Positions 16,671-25,839 of a DNA stretch of 64,000 bases are shown here, one piece after another. The notes under the pieces are model-generated. The model worked only from the letters and a program-made list of their open reading frames with translations. It was not told where the DNA came from and did no database searches. The translations under genes were made by a program, and so were the position numbers. Numbering within the stretch: the stretch's first letter is position 1; each line of letters begins with the position of its first letter. This DNA is from Lachnospiraceae bacterium (GTDB lineage Bacteria > Bacillota > Clostridia > Lachnospirales > Lachnospiraceae), in assembly GCA_017427685.1 (NCBI GenBank), contig JAFRSH010000052.1, forward strand, positions 62,001 through 126,000. Reading direction: 5' to 3'.

Positions 16671-17887
16671 TAATCAAGAAATTTACGGGGAAAACCAAGA
16701 CGGAAGCCTTAATTGCCGCTCAGAGCGAGCTCGGCAACGACGCTGTTGTGGCAAACACCAGGGAGATCAGACCGAGGGGTCTCGCCAGGATTTTTAAGAA
16801 ACCCATTTATGAGATTACGGTCACGCTCGACGAGACACCTCCCAAGCCCGAGCTCTCCCGCAAGGAGAGCATGATGGCTGCTCTGAAGAGTAACCCGAAC
16901 GTCCTTGTTGAGGATGATGTCAAGGAGTCGCCTTTTTATCCCGACCCCAAGGCTCTTGAGGTTAAGCTCAACAACCTTACCTCGATGATCGAGCAGCAGA
17001 TGGGACACTCCCGTGCCGTACTGAACGGTGAAGACGCGCCCGCTTCCGCAGCCAGGGAAGATAAAAAAGAGAAAGAAAAAGAAAAGGACGACAGCAACGT
17101 AGAGTGCCTTCGTCTTATCTACAACCAGCTTGCCGACAACGAAGTCGACGAGCAGTACATCAATCAGGTGATCGGTGAGGTTGAGCCTTCGCTCAAGAAG
17201 GATTCGTCGGTTGAGAACATCCTCTCGGCGGTTTACCAGAAGATCGTCCTCAAGCTCGGCAAATCCGAAGTGCTTGACGTTAAGCCCGGTCACGCGGACT
17301 ACGTCTTCTTTATCGGCCCCACAGGTGTCGGTAAGACGACCACCATCGCCAAGCTCGCTTCGAAGCTCAAGCTCGAGAAGAAGCTCAACGTGGCTCTTCT
17401 TACGGCGGACACTTACAGGATCGCAGCGGTTGAACAGCTTCATACCTATGCCAACATCCTTCAGGTACCCCTGAGGGTAGTATATAACGAAACGGAGCTC
17501 AAGGATTCGCTTGACGACCTCAAGAGCTTTGACATAGTACTTGTCGATACAGCGGGACGTTCCCACAGGGATCCCGAGCAGACCGACGATCTGCGCAGAC
17601 TCCTCGAAGCTGTACCTGAGGAGAGGCGTCAGGTTTACCTTGTGCTCAGCGTAGCCACAAAGTACAACGATCTCATCAAGATCACCAAGACATACTCTGA
17701 TATTTCCGATTACAGGCTTATCTTCACAAAGCTTGACGAGACATCCTGCCTCGGGAATATCTTCAATATCAAGATGCTCACGGGAGTACCTCTTTCCTAC
17801 GCAACATTCGGACAGAAGGTGCCCAACGACATCAGCCGTCTCGATGCCCAGACCATAGCAAGGCATCTGCTGGGAGGTGAGGATTAA
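16667..17887 (+). CDS. flhF: FlhF, SRP-type GTPase for flagellar placement
   Basis: 406 residues, GTG start at 16667 overlapping the flhA stop. The N-terminal B domain begins MIIKKFTGKTKTEAL. A Lys/Glu-rich linker (about 125-145, KKEKEKEKDD) leads into the NG GTPase domain, with P-loop GPTGVGKTT (217-225), DTYRIAAVEQL, DTAGRSHRD and FTKLDET. FlhF marks the site and number of flagella at the membrane and is controlled by FlhG, the next gene. Its stop codon overlaps the flhG start, so the pair is coupled. Confidence 0.95.
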   Translation: MIIKKFTGKTKTEALIAAQSELGNDAVVANTREIRPRGLARIFKKPIYEITVTLDETPPKPELSRKESMMAALKSNPNVLVEDDVKESPFYPDPKALEVKLNNLTSMIEQQMGHSRAVLNGEDAPASAAREDKKEKEKEKDDSNVECLRLIYNQLADNEVDEQYINQVIGEVEPSLKKDSSVENILSAVYQKIVLKLGKSEVLDVKPGHADYVFFIGPTGVGKTTTIAKLASKLKLEKKLNVALLTADTYRIAAVEQLHTYANILQVPLRVVYNETELKDSLDDLKSFDIVLVDTAGRSHRDPEQTDDLRRLLEAVPEERRQVYLVLSVATKYNDLIKITKTYSDISDYRLIFTKLDETSCLGNIFNIKMLTGVPLSYATFGQKVPNDISRLDAQTIARHLLGGED

Positions 17888-18777
17888 TGGATCAGGCCGA
17901 CCAGCTCAGGAAATTGGTTTCAAAGCATACCAAGGTCAGGAAAGTGTCACGTGTCATCACCGTGACAAGCGGCAAGGGAGGCGTCGGTAAATCGACATTG
18001 TCCGTTAACCTTGCCATCAGCCTCGCAAGACTCGGTAAGCGTGTCATCATACTCGATGCCGACTTCGGTCTTGCCAATATCGAGGTAATGCTCGGTATCA
18101 GGCCGCAGTACAATCTCGCGGACCTGATGTTCAGAGGCAAGGACCTCAAGGACATCATCACTCCCGGACCCGAGAACATCGGATTTATATCGGGAGGCTC
18201 AGGTATCCAGGAACTCTCGAGACTTACGAGGGATCAGGTGGTTTACCTCGTGTCCAAGCTCTACGAGCTCGACGAGATGGCAGATGTCATCATAGTTGAT
18301 ACGGGAGCGGGAATTGCGGATACTGTCCTCGAATTCCTCAGTGCAAGCAACGAGGTACTCATCGTTGCCACTCTCGAGCCGACATCGATCACCGATGCGT
18401 ACGCGCTCCTCAAGACGCTCAACCGTAAGAGCGATTTCTCTAAGGAGAGCACGATCATCAGGATGGTCGCCAACCGTGTGAAGAACAGCGAGGAAGGAGA
18501 AGGCCTTTACCGCCAGCTCAGTCTCGTGGTTGACAAGTTCCTCGGTATCGGGATGGAGTACCTCGGAGACATTCCTCAGGACGCGAACAGCTCGAAGGCG
18601 ATCATGGCTCAGGAACCGCTTATGATCAGCTACCCGACTTCACCTGCCGCCAAGTCGATCGTCAAGATCGCTTCCAAGATCGCGCAGGCAGAGCCGGAAG
18701 CCACAGCAGGTTCAGGTATCACACAGCTCTTTAACAGATGGATGAAGAGCTTATATAAGAAGAACAAAAATAAGTAA
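17887..18777 (+). CDS. flhG: FlhG, MinD-like ATPase controlling flagellar number
   Basis: 296 residues, starting at ATG 17887 within the flhF stop. The N-terminal peptide MDQADQLRKLVSK resembles the DQAxxLR motif that activates FlhF GTPase. It has a deviant Walker A GKGGVGKST (29-37), the switch DADFGLANIEVMLG and DTGAGI. The C-terminal tail (about 280-296; WMKSLYKKNK) could serve as the amphipathic membrane anchor. Called YlxH in Bacillus. Binding to FlhF and to FliM/FliY links C-ring assembly to number control. Confidence 0.94.
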   Translation: MDQADQLRKLVSKHTKVRKVSRVITVTSGKGGVGKSTLSVNLAISLARLGKRVIILDADFGLANIEVMLGIRPQYNLADLMFRGKDLKDIITPGPENIGFISGGSGIQELSRLTRDQVVYLVSKLYELDEMADVIIVDTGAGIADTVLEFLSASNEVLIVATLEPTSITDAYALLKTLNRKSDFSKESTIIRMVANRVKNSEEGEGLYRQLSLVVDKFLGIGMEYLGDIPQDANSSKAIMAQEPLMISYPTSPAAKSIVKIASKIAQAEPEATAGSGITQLFNRWMKSLYKKNKNK

Positions 18778-18802
18778 CCGATCATTATTAAAGGAAGACG
18801 TT

Positions 18803-19459
18803 ATGACAGAAGCATTTTATAAAACGGGTGATTACGTAGAGTTAAAGCTGCTGTCCGGACGCAAGGGTAAGGAGAGCACAGAAACATCCGTGATCTCGGA
18901 GAGCATCATTACACGGACCGACGCCGAGAATCTGATCCGTATCGCGATGCCGACGCAGCGCGGGCAGGCAAGTCCTCTTGAAGAGGGTGAAGTCTACGAG
19001 CTCAGGTTCATCGCATCATCGGGAAGCTTCGCGTGCAGAGCGACTGTTGTCGATGACATGGATGCGGGGATCGGAAACGGATTTGAACTTAAGCTGATCT
19101 CGGAGCTGACCAAGGACTGCAAGCGGATGTTTTACAGACTTGATAAGGTCATACCGATCATGTTCACGATCGCCGAGGATGAGAACACCGGGCAGATGCT
19201 CGGAGGGACGTGCTTCAACCTCAGTGCCGGCGGTGTCAGGTTCTCATCGGGAACTGATATCGAAAGAGGAAGAACGATCCGTATGAACCTTATGCTCGGC
19301 GGTGAAAAGGAAGACCTGATCGTTTCGGGTCGTGTGATATACACGGATAATGTAGGCCTTGAAGATGCAGTCTACGAGCACCGTGTGGAGTTCACGGATA
19401 TATCCGCCGACACCAAAGAGAGAATAGTGAGATATTGTTTTGACGAAACATGCAAATAA
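18803..19459 (+). CDS. PilZ-domain flagellar brake protein (YcgR/DgrA-like)
   Basis: 218 residues, ATG 18803 after AAAGGAAG. The N-terminal PilZN-type beta domain covers about 8-100, and the PilZ domain about 105-215. Both cyclic-di-GMP contact motifs are visible: R108-x3-R112 (RMFYR) and N139-L-S-A-G-G144. In the family, ligand binding lets the protein press on the motor and slow rotation. The gene lies between flhG and cheB, where Clostridia often carry it and Bacillus does not. The ligand is inferred from motifs only. Confidence 0.85.
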   Translation: MTEAFYKTGDYVELKLLSGRKGKESTETSVISESIITRTDAENLIRIAMPTQRGQASPLEEGEVYELRFIASSGSFACRATVVDDMDAGIGNGFELKLISELTKDCKRMFYRLDKVIPIMFTIAEDENTGQMLGGTCFNLSAGGVRFSSGTDIERGRTIRMNLMLGGEKEDLIVSGRVIYTDNVGLEDAVYEHRVEFTDISADTKERIVRYCFDETCK

Positions 19460-19509
19460 ATCTGTTTTTCGCAAACCGTTTATCGTTAAAAAGCAAATAA
19501 GGAGACAAA

Positions 19510-20676
19510 ATGATTAAAAAAGTACTAGCGATTGACGACTCTGCACTCATGAGAAGAGTATTATCTGATATAATAGCTTCCGATGAGAGATTTGTACTGG
19601 AAGACAGTGCGGTCAACGGTCTTGAAGCCTACGACATGATCGTCTCCGATCAGTCGAAATACGATCTCATCATTCTCGACATCAACATGCCGAGGATGAA
19701 CGGTATCGAACTTCTTGAGAGGCTCGTGGCGAAGGGGATTAAGATCCCCACACTCGTTGTGAGTACCATCGCAAGAGAGGGTGCCGATGAGACTATCAGA
19801 TGTCTTGAGCTTGGCGCGTTTGATTTCCTTACCAAACCCGGCAGCTTCATGGAGACGAAGAGCGAGCGCTTCAGAGAAAGACTCTTAAGCCTTATGGCAG
19901 CGGGACTTTCGCTTCCCGATTCAGCTGTTAAGGAGCTCCCTTCGAGACGTGTTCATGAACATGTTTCTCCGAAGGAAGCGGGTGAGACTTCTCCCGTTAC
20001 ACCTTCCGCAGCTACTGCGAAGGTTCTCGGCGGACCGATGTCCTACACCAATCTTGATGTCTTCAACAGGAAACCTCATACGACCGTTTCGAAGAACGCT
20101 ACCAGGCTCGTTGCCATCGCTTCTTCAACGGGCGGACCGAAAGCACTTCAACAGGTTCTGCCGCTGTTACCTCCCAATCTTGCGGCTCCCGTTGTCCTCG
20201 TGCAGCATATGCCCGAAAGCTTTACAGGCTCACTTGCATCGAGGATGAACGAGATCTCCAAGATCAACGTTAAGGAAGCGGAGAACGGTGATATCCTCAA
20301 GAAAGGCTGGGTATACATAGCCAAAGGAGGACGTCACTTAAGGATCGAGAAAAAGGGATCCGAATATGTGCTCGTTTTCGATAATTCGCCTGCAAGGAAC
20401 GGCCTCAGGCCTTGTGCCGACATCATGTACGAATCGATCAAAGAGCTTGATTTTGACGAGATAACGTGTGTTGTCCTCACAGGAATGGGAAGTGACGGTA
20501 CCAGAGGTATCGGAGGACTTTCCGAAGTGAAGAACACTTACGTTATCGCCCAGGATGAAGCAAGCAGTACGGTATACGGGATGCCCCGTATGATAAAAGA
20601 AGCCGGTGTTACTGACGAGATACTCCCGCTCGGGGAGATCGCGGAAGCGATAGTCAGGATAGTCGGTACATGTTAA
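19510..20676 (+). CDS. cheB: CheB, chemoreceptor methylesterase/deamidase
   Basis: 388 residues, ATG 19510 after AAGGAGACAAA. Response-regulator receiver domain at about 1-120 with acidic pair D9-D10 and phospho-acceptor D57 (ILDINMPRMNG). A linker of about 80 residues is rich in Pro, Ser and Thr. The C-terminal esterase domain has the catalytic Ser in ASSTGGPKAL, the His in VQHMPESFTGS and the Asp in LTGMGSDGTRG. It removes methyl groups from receptor glutamates and is activated by CheA. No cheR is seen in this window. Confidence 0.95.
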   Translation: MIKKVLAIDDSALMRRVLSDIIASDERFVLEDSAVNGLEAYDMIVSDQSKYDLIILDINMPRMNGIELLERLVAKGIKIPTLVVSTIAREGADETIRCLELGAFDFLTKPGSFMETKSERFRERLLSLMAAGLSLPDSAVKELPSRRVHEHVSPKEAGETSPVTPSAATAKVLGGPMSYTNLDVFNRKPHTTVSKNATRLVAIASSTGGPKALQQVLPLLPPNLAAPVVLVQHMPESFTGSLASRMNEISKINVKEAENGDILKKGWVYIAKGGRHLRIEKKGSEYVLVFDNSPARNGLRPCADIMYESIKELDFDEITCVVLTGMGSDGTRGIGGLSEVKNTYVIAQDEASSTVYGMPRMIKEAGVTDEILPLGEIAEAIVRIVGTC

Positions 20677-20695
20677 ATAAACGAGGAGGTCTTTT

Positions 20696-22801
20696 ATGGA
20701 CGTTAGTCAGTATCTTGAAATCTTTATCGAAGAAACCAAGGAACACCTTCAAAGCCTCAATGAGCAATTGCTTGTTCTCGAGAAGGAGCCCGATAACAAA
20801 GAAACCATCAACGAGATCTTCAGAGCAGCTCACTCTCTTAAGGGTATGGCCGGAACAATGGGCTACAAGAGAATGCAGAAGCTTACTCATGATATGGAGA
20901 ACGTATTCCAGGAGATCCGTAACGAGAAGATGAAGGTTTCATCAACACTTGTTGACGGTCTCTTCAGAGGTCTTGATGCTCTTGAGGAATACCTTGACAA
21001 CATCGTTAACAATCAGGATGAAGGCACCAACGATAATCAGGATATTATCGATCTTTTCCAGAAAGAGCTCCAGGCAGGTCTTGCCGGAGGTTCGGGTGCT
21101 CCCGCAGAGCCCGCAGCTCCCGCAGCAGCACCCGCCGAGAAGGCAGCAGCTCCCGCCGCTGCGGCTGCAGCAGTCGCAACCGAGGGTGACACTAAGGAAC
21201 TTCTTGATTCCTTCACACTCACCGAGCAGGAGAAGAACATGATCAACAAGGCTCGTGCACAGGGCCTTCAGGGATATATCGTAAGGATCAACATTCAGGA
21301 TACATGTGTGCTTAAGGCAGCACGTGCTTTCCTCGTATTCAAGGCTATCGAGACTGTCGGCGAGACTATCAAGTCACTTCCCGATGCTCAGGCGATCGAA
21401 GATGAGAAGTTCGACTTCTCGTTCTCGGTTGTTGTTACCAGTGCCAAGAAGATGGATGAGATCCAGGCAGCGATTATGAACGTTTCCGAGGTTAAGAGCG
21501 TTGATATCGCACTTATCGATGAGAGCAAGTGCGAGCAGAAGGAAGCTGCAGAGCAGACCACAGAGAAGGCAGCCGCAGCAACCGGAACCGCAACTGCAGC
21601 TCAGACCAAGGCTCCCGCTACTACAGCCAAGAAGCCCGTTGTTAATCGTTCGGTACGTGTTGATATCGACAAGCTCGATGATCTCATGAACCTCGTCAGC
21701 GAGCTTATCATCGCCAAGAACGGACTCGTTTCGATCTCACCCGCAGACCTTGTCCGCGACGAGAAGAATTCGAGCTTCCGCGATCAGGTTGAATACCTTG
21801 AGCGTATCACTACAAACATCCACCAGTCCGTTATGAAGGTCAGGATGGTACCTATCGAGAGCGTTGTAAACAGATTCCCTCGTATGATCAGAGACCTTTC
21901 CAAGAAGCTGGATAAGAAGATGGAGCTCTTCATGAGCGGTGAAGAGACAGAGCTTGATCGTACCGTTATCGACGAGATCGGCGATCCCCTCCAGCATATC
22001 CTTCGTAACGCAGCTGACCACGGTCTTGAGTCCAACGAAGAACGTATCAAGGCCGGCAAGCCCGAAGTTGGCTCAATCTTCCTGAGCGCTTACCAGGAAG
22101 GTAACAACGTAGTTATTGAAGTTCGTGATGACGGTCACGGAATCGATGTAGAGAAGGTTAAGGCTAAGGCTCTTGAGAGAGGCACAATCACTCCCGACCA
22201 GGCAGAGACGATGTCCGACAAAGAGATCATCGACCTGCTCTTCAGACCCAGCTTCTCCACAGCAGAGAAGATCTCCGATATCTCCGGCCGCGGCGTTGGT
22301 CTTGATGTAGTTAAGACCAAGATCGAAGCTCTCGGCGGTAGCGTAGAGTGCAGATCAGTCCTCGGAGAGGGAAGTACGTTCATCATCAGACTTCCTCTTA
22401 CGCTTGCCATCATCCAGTCCCTTATGGTTGTTCTCGGAAACGAGAAGTACGCTATCCCGCTCGGAAGCATTCAGACGATCGAGGATATCCCCACAACCGA
22501 TATCAAGTACGTGGAAGGCAAGGAAGTTATCAACCTTCGTGGAACGGTTATCCCGCTTGTTCGTCTCGACAAGATCCTCGATGTACCGAATTCGAAGCAG
22601 GATCAGGAAAGCCTCACCGTTGTCATCGTTGCAAAGGGCGACAAGCAGGCAGGTCTTATCGTGGACGATCTTATCGGACAGCTTGAAATCGTAATCAAGT
22701 CCATCGGCAAGTATATCAACAACAGCAAGATGATCAGTGGTGCAACCATCCTCGGTGACGGCGAGATCGCTCTCATTCTTGATGCCAACACTTTAGTTTA
22801 A
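20696..22801 (+). CDS. cheA: CheA, chemotaxis histidine kinase
   Basis: 701 residues, ATG 20696 after AGGAGGTC. P1 HPt domain with phosphorylated H46 (AAHSLKG). An Ala/Pro-rich linker (about 130-160) precedes a P2 domain (about 165-280). A second Ala/Thr linker (about 285-320) precedes P3 dimerisation (about 325-390), P4 ATPase (HILRNAADHGLE, DDGHGID, SGRGVGLDVV) and the P5 CheW-like domain (about 560-701). It phosphorylates CheB and CheY in receptor arrays. The linkers are more Ala-rich than usual but all domains look intact. Confidence 0.96.
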   Translation: MDVSQYLEIFIEETKEHLQSLNEQLLVLEKEPDNKETINEIFRAAHSLKGMAGTMGYKRMQKLTHDMENVFQEIRNEKMKVSSTLVDGLFRGLDALEEYLDNIVNNQDEGTNDNQDIIDLFQKELQAGLAGGSGAPAEPAAPAAAPAEKAAAPAAAAAAVATEGDTKELLDSFTLTEQEKNMINKARAQGLQGYIVRINIQDTCVLKAARAFLVFKAIETVGETIKSLPDAQAIEDEKFDFSFSVVVTSAKKMDEIQAAIMNVSEVKSVDIALIDESKCEQKEAAEQTTEKAAAATGTATAAQTKAPATTAKKPVVNRSVRVDIDKLDDLMNLVSELIIAKNGLVSISPADLVRDEKNSSFRDQVEYLERITTNIHQSVMKVRMVPIESVVNRFPRMIRDLSKKLDKKMELFMSGEETELDRTVIDEIGDPLQHILRNAADHGLESNEERIKAGKPEVGSIFLSAYQEGNNVVIEVRDDGHGIDVEKVKAKALERGTITPDQAETMSDKEIIDLLFRPSFSTAEKISDISGRGVGLDVVKTKIEALGGSVECRSVLGEGSTFIIRLPLTLAIIQSLMVVLGNEKYAIPLGSIQTIEDIPTTDIKYVEGKEVINLRGTVIPLVRLDKILDVPNSKQDQESLTVVIVAKGDKQAGLIVDDLIGQLEIVIKSIGKYINNSKMISGATILGDGEIALILDANTLV

Positions 22802-22821
22802 TTAAAGAGGAGGACAAAGAC

Positions 22822-23289
22822 ATGGCTGATAACAATATGGTTGCTTCAACGCTTGATACAACACAGTACATCGGCGTTATCATCGGTAACGAGCAATACG
22901 GTATAGACATCAAATACATCGATAACATCGTTAAGATGCAGAGGATCACAAGAGTTCCCAAGGCTCAGCCTTACTTCTACGGGGTTATCAATATCCGAGG
23001 CGAGATCATCCCGGTTATGAGCCTCAGAGTTAAGTTCGGACTTGAGCCCGACGAGTTCTCAAAGAAGACGAGGATCCTGATCGTTAAACCCGAGCAGCAG
23101 GCTCCGGTGGGATTCATCGTTGACGAGGTCAGAGAGGTTATCAACCTTGCTGATGAGGACATCGACAAGTCCAGCAACACTACCGACCAGGGATCGTTTA
23201 TCTCGGGTGTCGGCAAGCACAGCAAGGGACTCATCTCCCTTATGAACGTAGCGGCTGTTATCACAGAGAAAGAAGCAGCTGCGATCTGA
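22822..23289 (+). CDS. cheW: CheW, chemotaxis coupling protein
   Basis: 155 residues, ATG 22822 after AGAGGAGGAC, 20 bases after cheA. A single CheW SH3-like fold is visible: IGNEQYGIDIKYIDNIV, the NIRGEIIPVMSL strand and FIVDEVREVINL. CheW bridges CheA and the receptors. It is followed by a terminator-like hairpin, so the transcripts of cheB-cheA-cheW may partly end here. Confidence 0.95.
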   Translation: MADNNMVASTLDTTQYIGVIIGNEQYGIDIKYIDNIVKMQRITRVPKAQPYFYGVINIRGEIIPVMSLRVKFGLEPDEFSKKTRILIVKPEQQAPVGFIVDEVREVINLADEDIDKSSNTTDQGSFISGVGKHSKGLISLMNVAAVITEKEAAAI

Positions 23290-23308
23290 GAATAGTTATT
23301 TAAGATTC

Positions 23309-23355
23309 CCTGCCGCTTTTGGGGATATAAAAGCGGCAGGAAATCGTGTTTTTTT
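23309..23355 (+). terminator. Terminator-like hairpin between cheW and cheC
   Basis: A perfect 12-bp stem (23309-23320 with 23329-23340) with an 8-base loop is followed, after eight bases, by seven Ts (23349-23355). The gap between stem and T-run makes termination probably incomplete. It lies 20 bases after the cheW stop. Confidence 0.6.
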
Positions 23356-23427
23356 GAAACAGTATTTTTTCACCGTTTCTGTTTCGCAAAAACAGCATTT
23401 TTATTGCAGAGAGGCAGGTGTTTTGGT

Positions 23428-24063
23428 TTGACCGGAAGTCGACTTGAAGAATTCTCCGATATGGAATTCGATGTCCTGAAGGAGATATCAAACATTGGAG
23501 CGGGTAATGCGACGACCGCTATATCGACCATGATGAATCTCAAGGTTGATATGCAGGTTCCCGTGATCAAGTTCCTTGAGTTCAAGGAACTCGCAGAGGT
23601 CATCGGAGGAGCCGAGAACGTGGTTGTCGGTATTTTGCTTGCTCTTCAGAGCGACATTGACGGCATGATGATGTTCGTTATGGAGAAAAAAGCAGCAGAG
23701 AGTATAGTGGACGGGATCTTACCCGGTGCGGGCGGAGGGGCTCCCGCCGGGGAGAGAGAATTTACCGAGATGGAGCTTTCGGTTCTTCAGGAGCTCGGCA
23801 ATATCATCGCCGGTTCGTATCTTTCGGCGATATCGTCACTTACCAACCTCTGTATCACTTCGAGTGTTCCTTATCTTTCGGTGGATATGGCGGGCGCGAT
23901 CCTTTCGGTTCCCGCGATCGAGTACGGTAAAGTAAGTGACAAGGCACTCCTTATACAGTCCGAATTCGGAGACAAATCACTCACGGTTGACGGATATTTC
24001 ATCCTGATCCCGACACTTGAAGCTTTTGAGAAGATATTTAAATCACTTGGTTTAACACTGTAA
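23428..24063 (+). CDS. cheC: CheC, CheY-P phosphatase
   Basis: 211 residues from a TTG start at 23428, with GAGGCAGGTG upstream. A TTG at 23404 is also in frame but has no site. The two pseudo-symmetric active helices are both present: DVLKEISNIGAGNA near the N-terminus and SVLQELGNIIAGSY in the second half. Each has the Glu and Asn needed for phosphatase action. CheC dephosphorylates CheY-P and binds CheD for adaptation. cheD follows 21 bases later. Confidence 0.93.
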   Translation: MTGSRLEEFSDMEFDVLKEISNIGAGNATTAISTMMNLKVDMQVPVIKFLEFKELAEVIGGAENVVVGILLALQSDIDGMMMFVMEKKAAESIVDGILPGAGGGAPAGEREFTEMELSVLQELGNIIAGSYLSAISSLTNLCITSSVPYLSVDMAGAILSVPAIEYGKVSDKALLIQSEFGDKSLTVDGYFILIPTLEAFEKIFKSLGLTL

Positions 24064-24084
24064 GACCAGACACAAGGACCGATT

Positions 24085-24570
24085 ATGGGAAACATGATAA
24101 AAGTCGGAATGGCTGACATGAACACATGTGCCGGTGCTGATGCGATCACAACTCTGGGACTGGGGTCGTGTATCGGAGTTGTATTATATGATCCGGTCAA
24201 AAAAGTTTGCGGCATGGTTCACGTGATGTTGCCTGACAGCTCAATAATCCGAAACAATGACAATCCGGCAAAGTTTGCCGACACCGGGATCACTAACCTG
24301 ATCGACATGGTGTGTAAGATGGGAACAACCAAACAGGCGCTTGTTGCCAAGATGGCAGGCGGTGCGCAGATGTTCGCCTTCAATACCGACAACGATCTTT
24401 TGAAGGTAGGACTCAGGAATGCCGAAGCGTGCCGGGCAGTATTAAAGGCCAATAACATCAAGCTTATCGCAGAAGACTGTGGGGACAGATTCGGACGGAC
24501 TATCGAGTTCTATCCTGCGACCAGCGAACTGCATGTTAAGGCGATCGGAAAACCCCTCAGGATCATCTGA
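24085..24570 (+). CDS. cheD: CheD, receptor glutamine deamidase
   Basis: 161 residues, ATG 24085. The catalytic Cys is in LGLGSCIGVVLYD and the His follows in GMVHVMLPDS. The stretch KMAGGAQMF and the C-terminal GRTIEFYP also match the family. CheD deamidates specific receptor glutamines and is tuned by CheC bound to CheY-P, which fits the direct cheC-cheD pairing. Size is normal. Confidence 0.94.
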   Translation: MGNMIKVGMADMNTCAGADAITTLGLGSCIGVVLYDPVKKVCGMVHVMLPDSSIIRNNDNPAKFADTGITNLIDMVCKMGTTKQALVAKMAGGAQMFAFNTDNDLLKVGLRNAEACRAVLKANNIKLIAEDCGDRFGRTIEFYPATSELHVKAIGKPLRII

Positions 24571-24590
24571 GAGAACAGAAGGGAAGAAAA

Positions 24591-24968
24591 GTGAAGGACA
24601 AACCGATAGTTATTGTTATCACGCTGCTCGGGGGAGCGATAGCGGCTGTATCGTGCATCATCAACGGTGCAGGTCTTACGATGACACTTGTGCTCGTGCT
24701 CGTATCATTGATCGCATTTCTTATCATTGGTATTGTCGCGCACAAAATATATGCTAGAATAAAAGATGAATTAGAAAGCAAAATGGCCCGCGAGAGACTC
24801 ATCAGGGAACATGAAGAATTCGAGCGGGAGAAGAGGGAAAACGAGATGGCGATCGCCCGTGCCAACGGAGAAGAGCCTCCTGTACGCGCGGAGGAACCTC
24901 CGGCTCAGCCCGAGCGTATGGCACAGGAAGAGCAGGAACCTGAGATCGTTGATTCCGAAGAGTTATAA
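24591..24968 (+). CDS. Small membrane protein between cheD and sigD (function unknown)
   Basis: 125 residues, GTG start 24591 with AGAAGGGAAG upstream. Two membrane segments (about 4-24 and 30-50) are followed by a cytoplasmic amphipathic coiled coil (about 52-90, KIYARIKDELESKMARERL then EEFEREKRENE) and a Pro/Glu-rich tail ending in acidic residues. I do not recognise the family with certainty. Its position between cheD and sigD in one direction suggests a flagellar or sigma-factor-related part, perhaps a membrane scaffold. Confidence 0.75.
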   Translation: MKDKPIVIVITLLGGAIAAVSCIINGAGLTMTLVLVLVSLIAFLIIGIVAHKIYARIKDELESKMARERLIREHEEFEREKRENEMAIARANGEEPPVRAEEPPAQPERMAQEEQEPEIVDSEEL

Positions 24969-24993
24969 ATTGGTATTTTTGAGGAGATAACAG

Positions 24994-25752
24994 ATGGCTG
25001 TTGACAAGGAGAAGTTGTGGGGCGAATACGTCAAAGACAGATCCCCGCAGCTGAGAGAAAAACTCATAATTGAATATGCGCCTCTTGTTAAACTCGTGGC
25101 CGGTAAGCTCGGTATGTATCTGGGTTACAATGTGGAATTTGATGACCTCGTTGGATACGGGGTTTTTGGGCTTATAGATGCCATCGATAAATTCGATTAC
25201 GGTAAAGGCGTTAAATTCGAAACTTATGCCTCTCTGAGGATACGAGGAGCGGTCCTTGACCAGATCAGAAGGATGGACTGGATCCCGCGTACCGTCAGAC
25301 AGAAGCAGAAGATGCTCGAGGCAGCATATAAAAAGGTTGAGGAGCGTACGGGACGTCCCGCAACCGATGAAGAGATCGCAGAGGAGCTTCAGATCTCCGA
25401 CGACGAGCTGTGTAATCTTTACAACGAGACCAAGGTTTCAAACATCCTTTCACTCGACGAGTACATGGAGCAGGGTGAAGTCAGAGTTGAACCGAGGGCC
25501 GACAAGGATTACATGCAGCCCGAGAAGATGATGGAGAAAGAAGAGCTCAAGAGACTCCTGCTTGAAGTCATCATGACCCTTACAGACAAAGAGAAACAGG
25601 TCATCACCATGTATTACTACGAAGACCTCACTCTTAAGGAGATCAGCCGGGTACTTGATGTCTCGGAATCACGTGTTTCTCAGCTCCATTCGAAGGCACT
25701 TGCCAAGATGAAGCAAAGACTCGGTCCCGAAATGGAACTTTTCCTCGGATAA
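24994..25752 (+). CDS. sigD: SigD/FliA, flagellar RNA polymerase sigma factor (sigma-28)
   Basis: 252 residues, ATG 24994 after GAGGAGATAA. Region 2 covers about 30-100 (EFDDLVGYGVFGLIDAIDKFD; the core-binding part and -10 recognition KFETYASLRIRGAVLDQIR). Region 3 covers about 110-160 with GRPATDEEIAEEL. Region 4 helix-turn-helix is at the C-terminus (LTLKEISRVLDVSESRVSQLHSKA, split at family positions). It transcribes late flagellar and chemotaxis genes. No flgM anti-sigma gene is in the window. Confidence 0.94.
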   Translation: MAVDKEKLWGEYVKDRSPQLREKLIIEYAPLVKLVAGKLGMYLGYNVEFDDLVGYGVFGLIDAIDKFDYGKGVKFETYASLRIRGAVLDQIRRMDWIPRTVRQKQKMLEAAYKKVEERTGRPATDEEIAEELQISDDELCNLYNETKVSNILSLDEYMEQGEVRVEPRADKDYMQPEKMMEKEELKRLLLEVIMTLTDKEKQVITMYYYEDLTLKEISRVLDVSESRVSQLHSKALAKMKQRLGPEMELFLG

Positions 25753-25839
25753 CGATCAGGGGGGATCATTTGGGGAACAGGTCAAAGGGGGGAGCTATTC
25801 GTCACATAATGGTATCATGAAAGAGGGGGAACACTATTT

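Noticed and set aside
16709..17866. A 385-codon minus-strand frame opposite flhF
   Set aside because: flhF is certain by its GTPase motifs; the frame shows only reversed codon bias.
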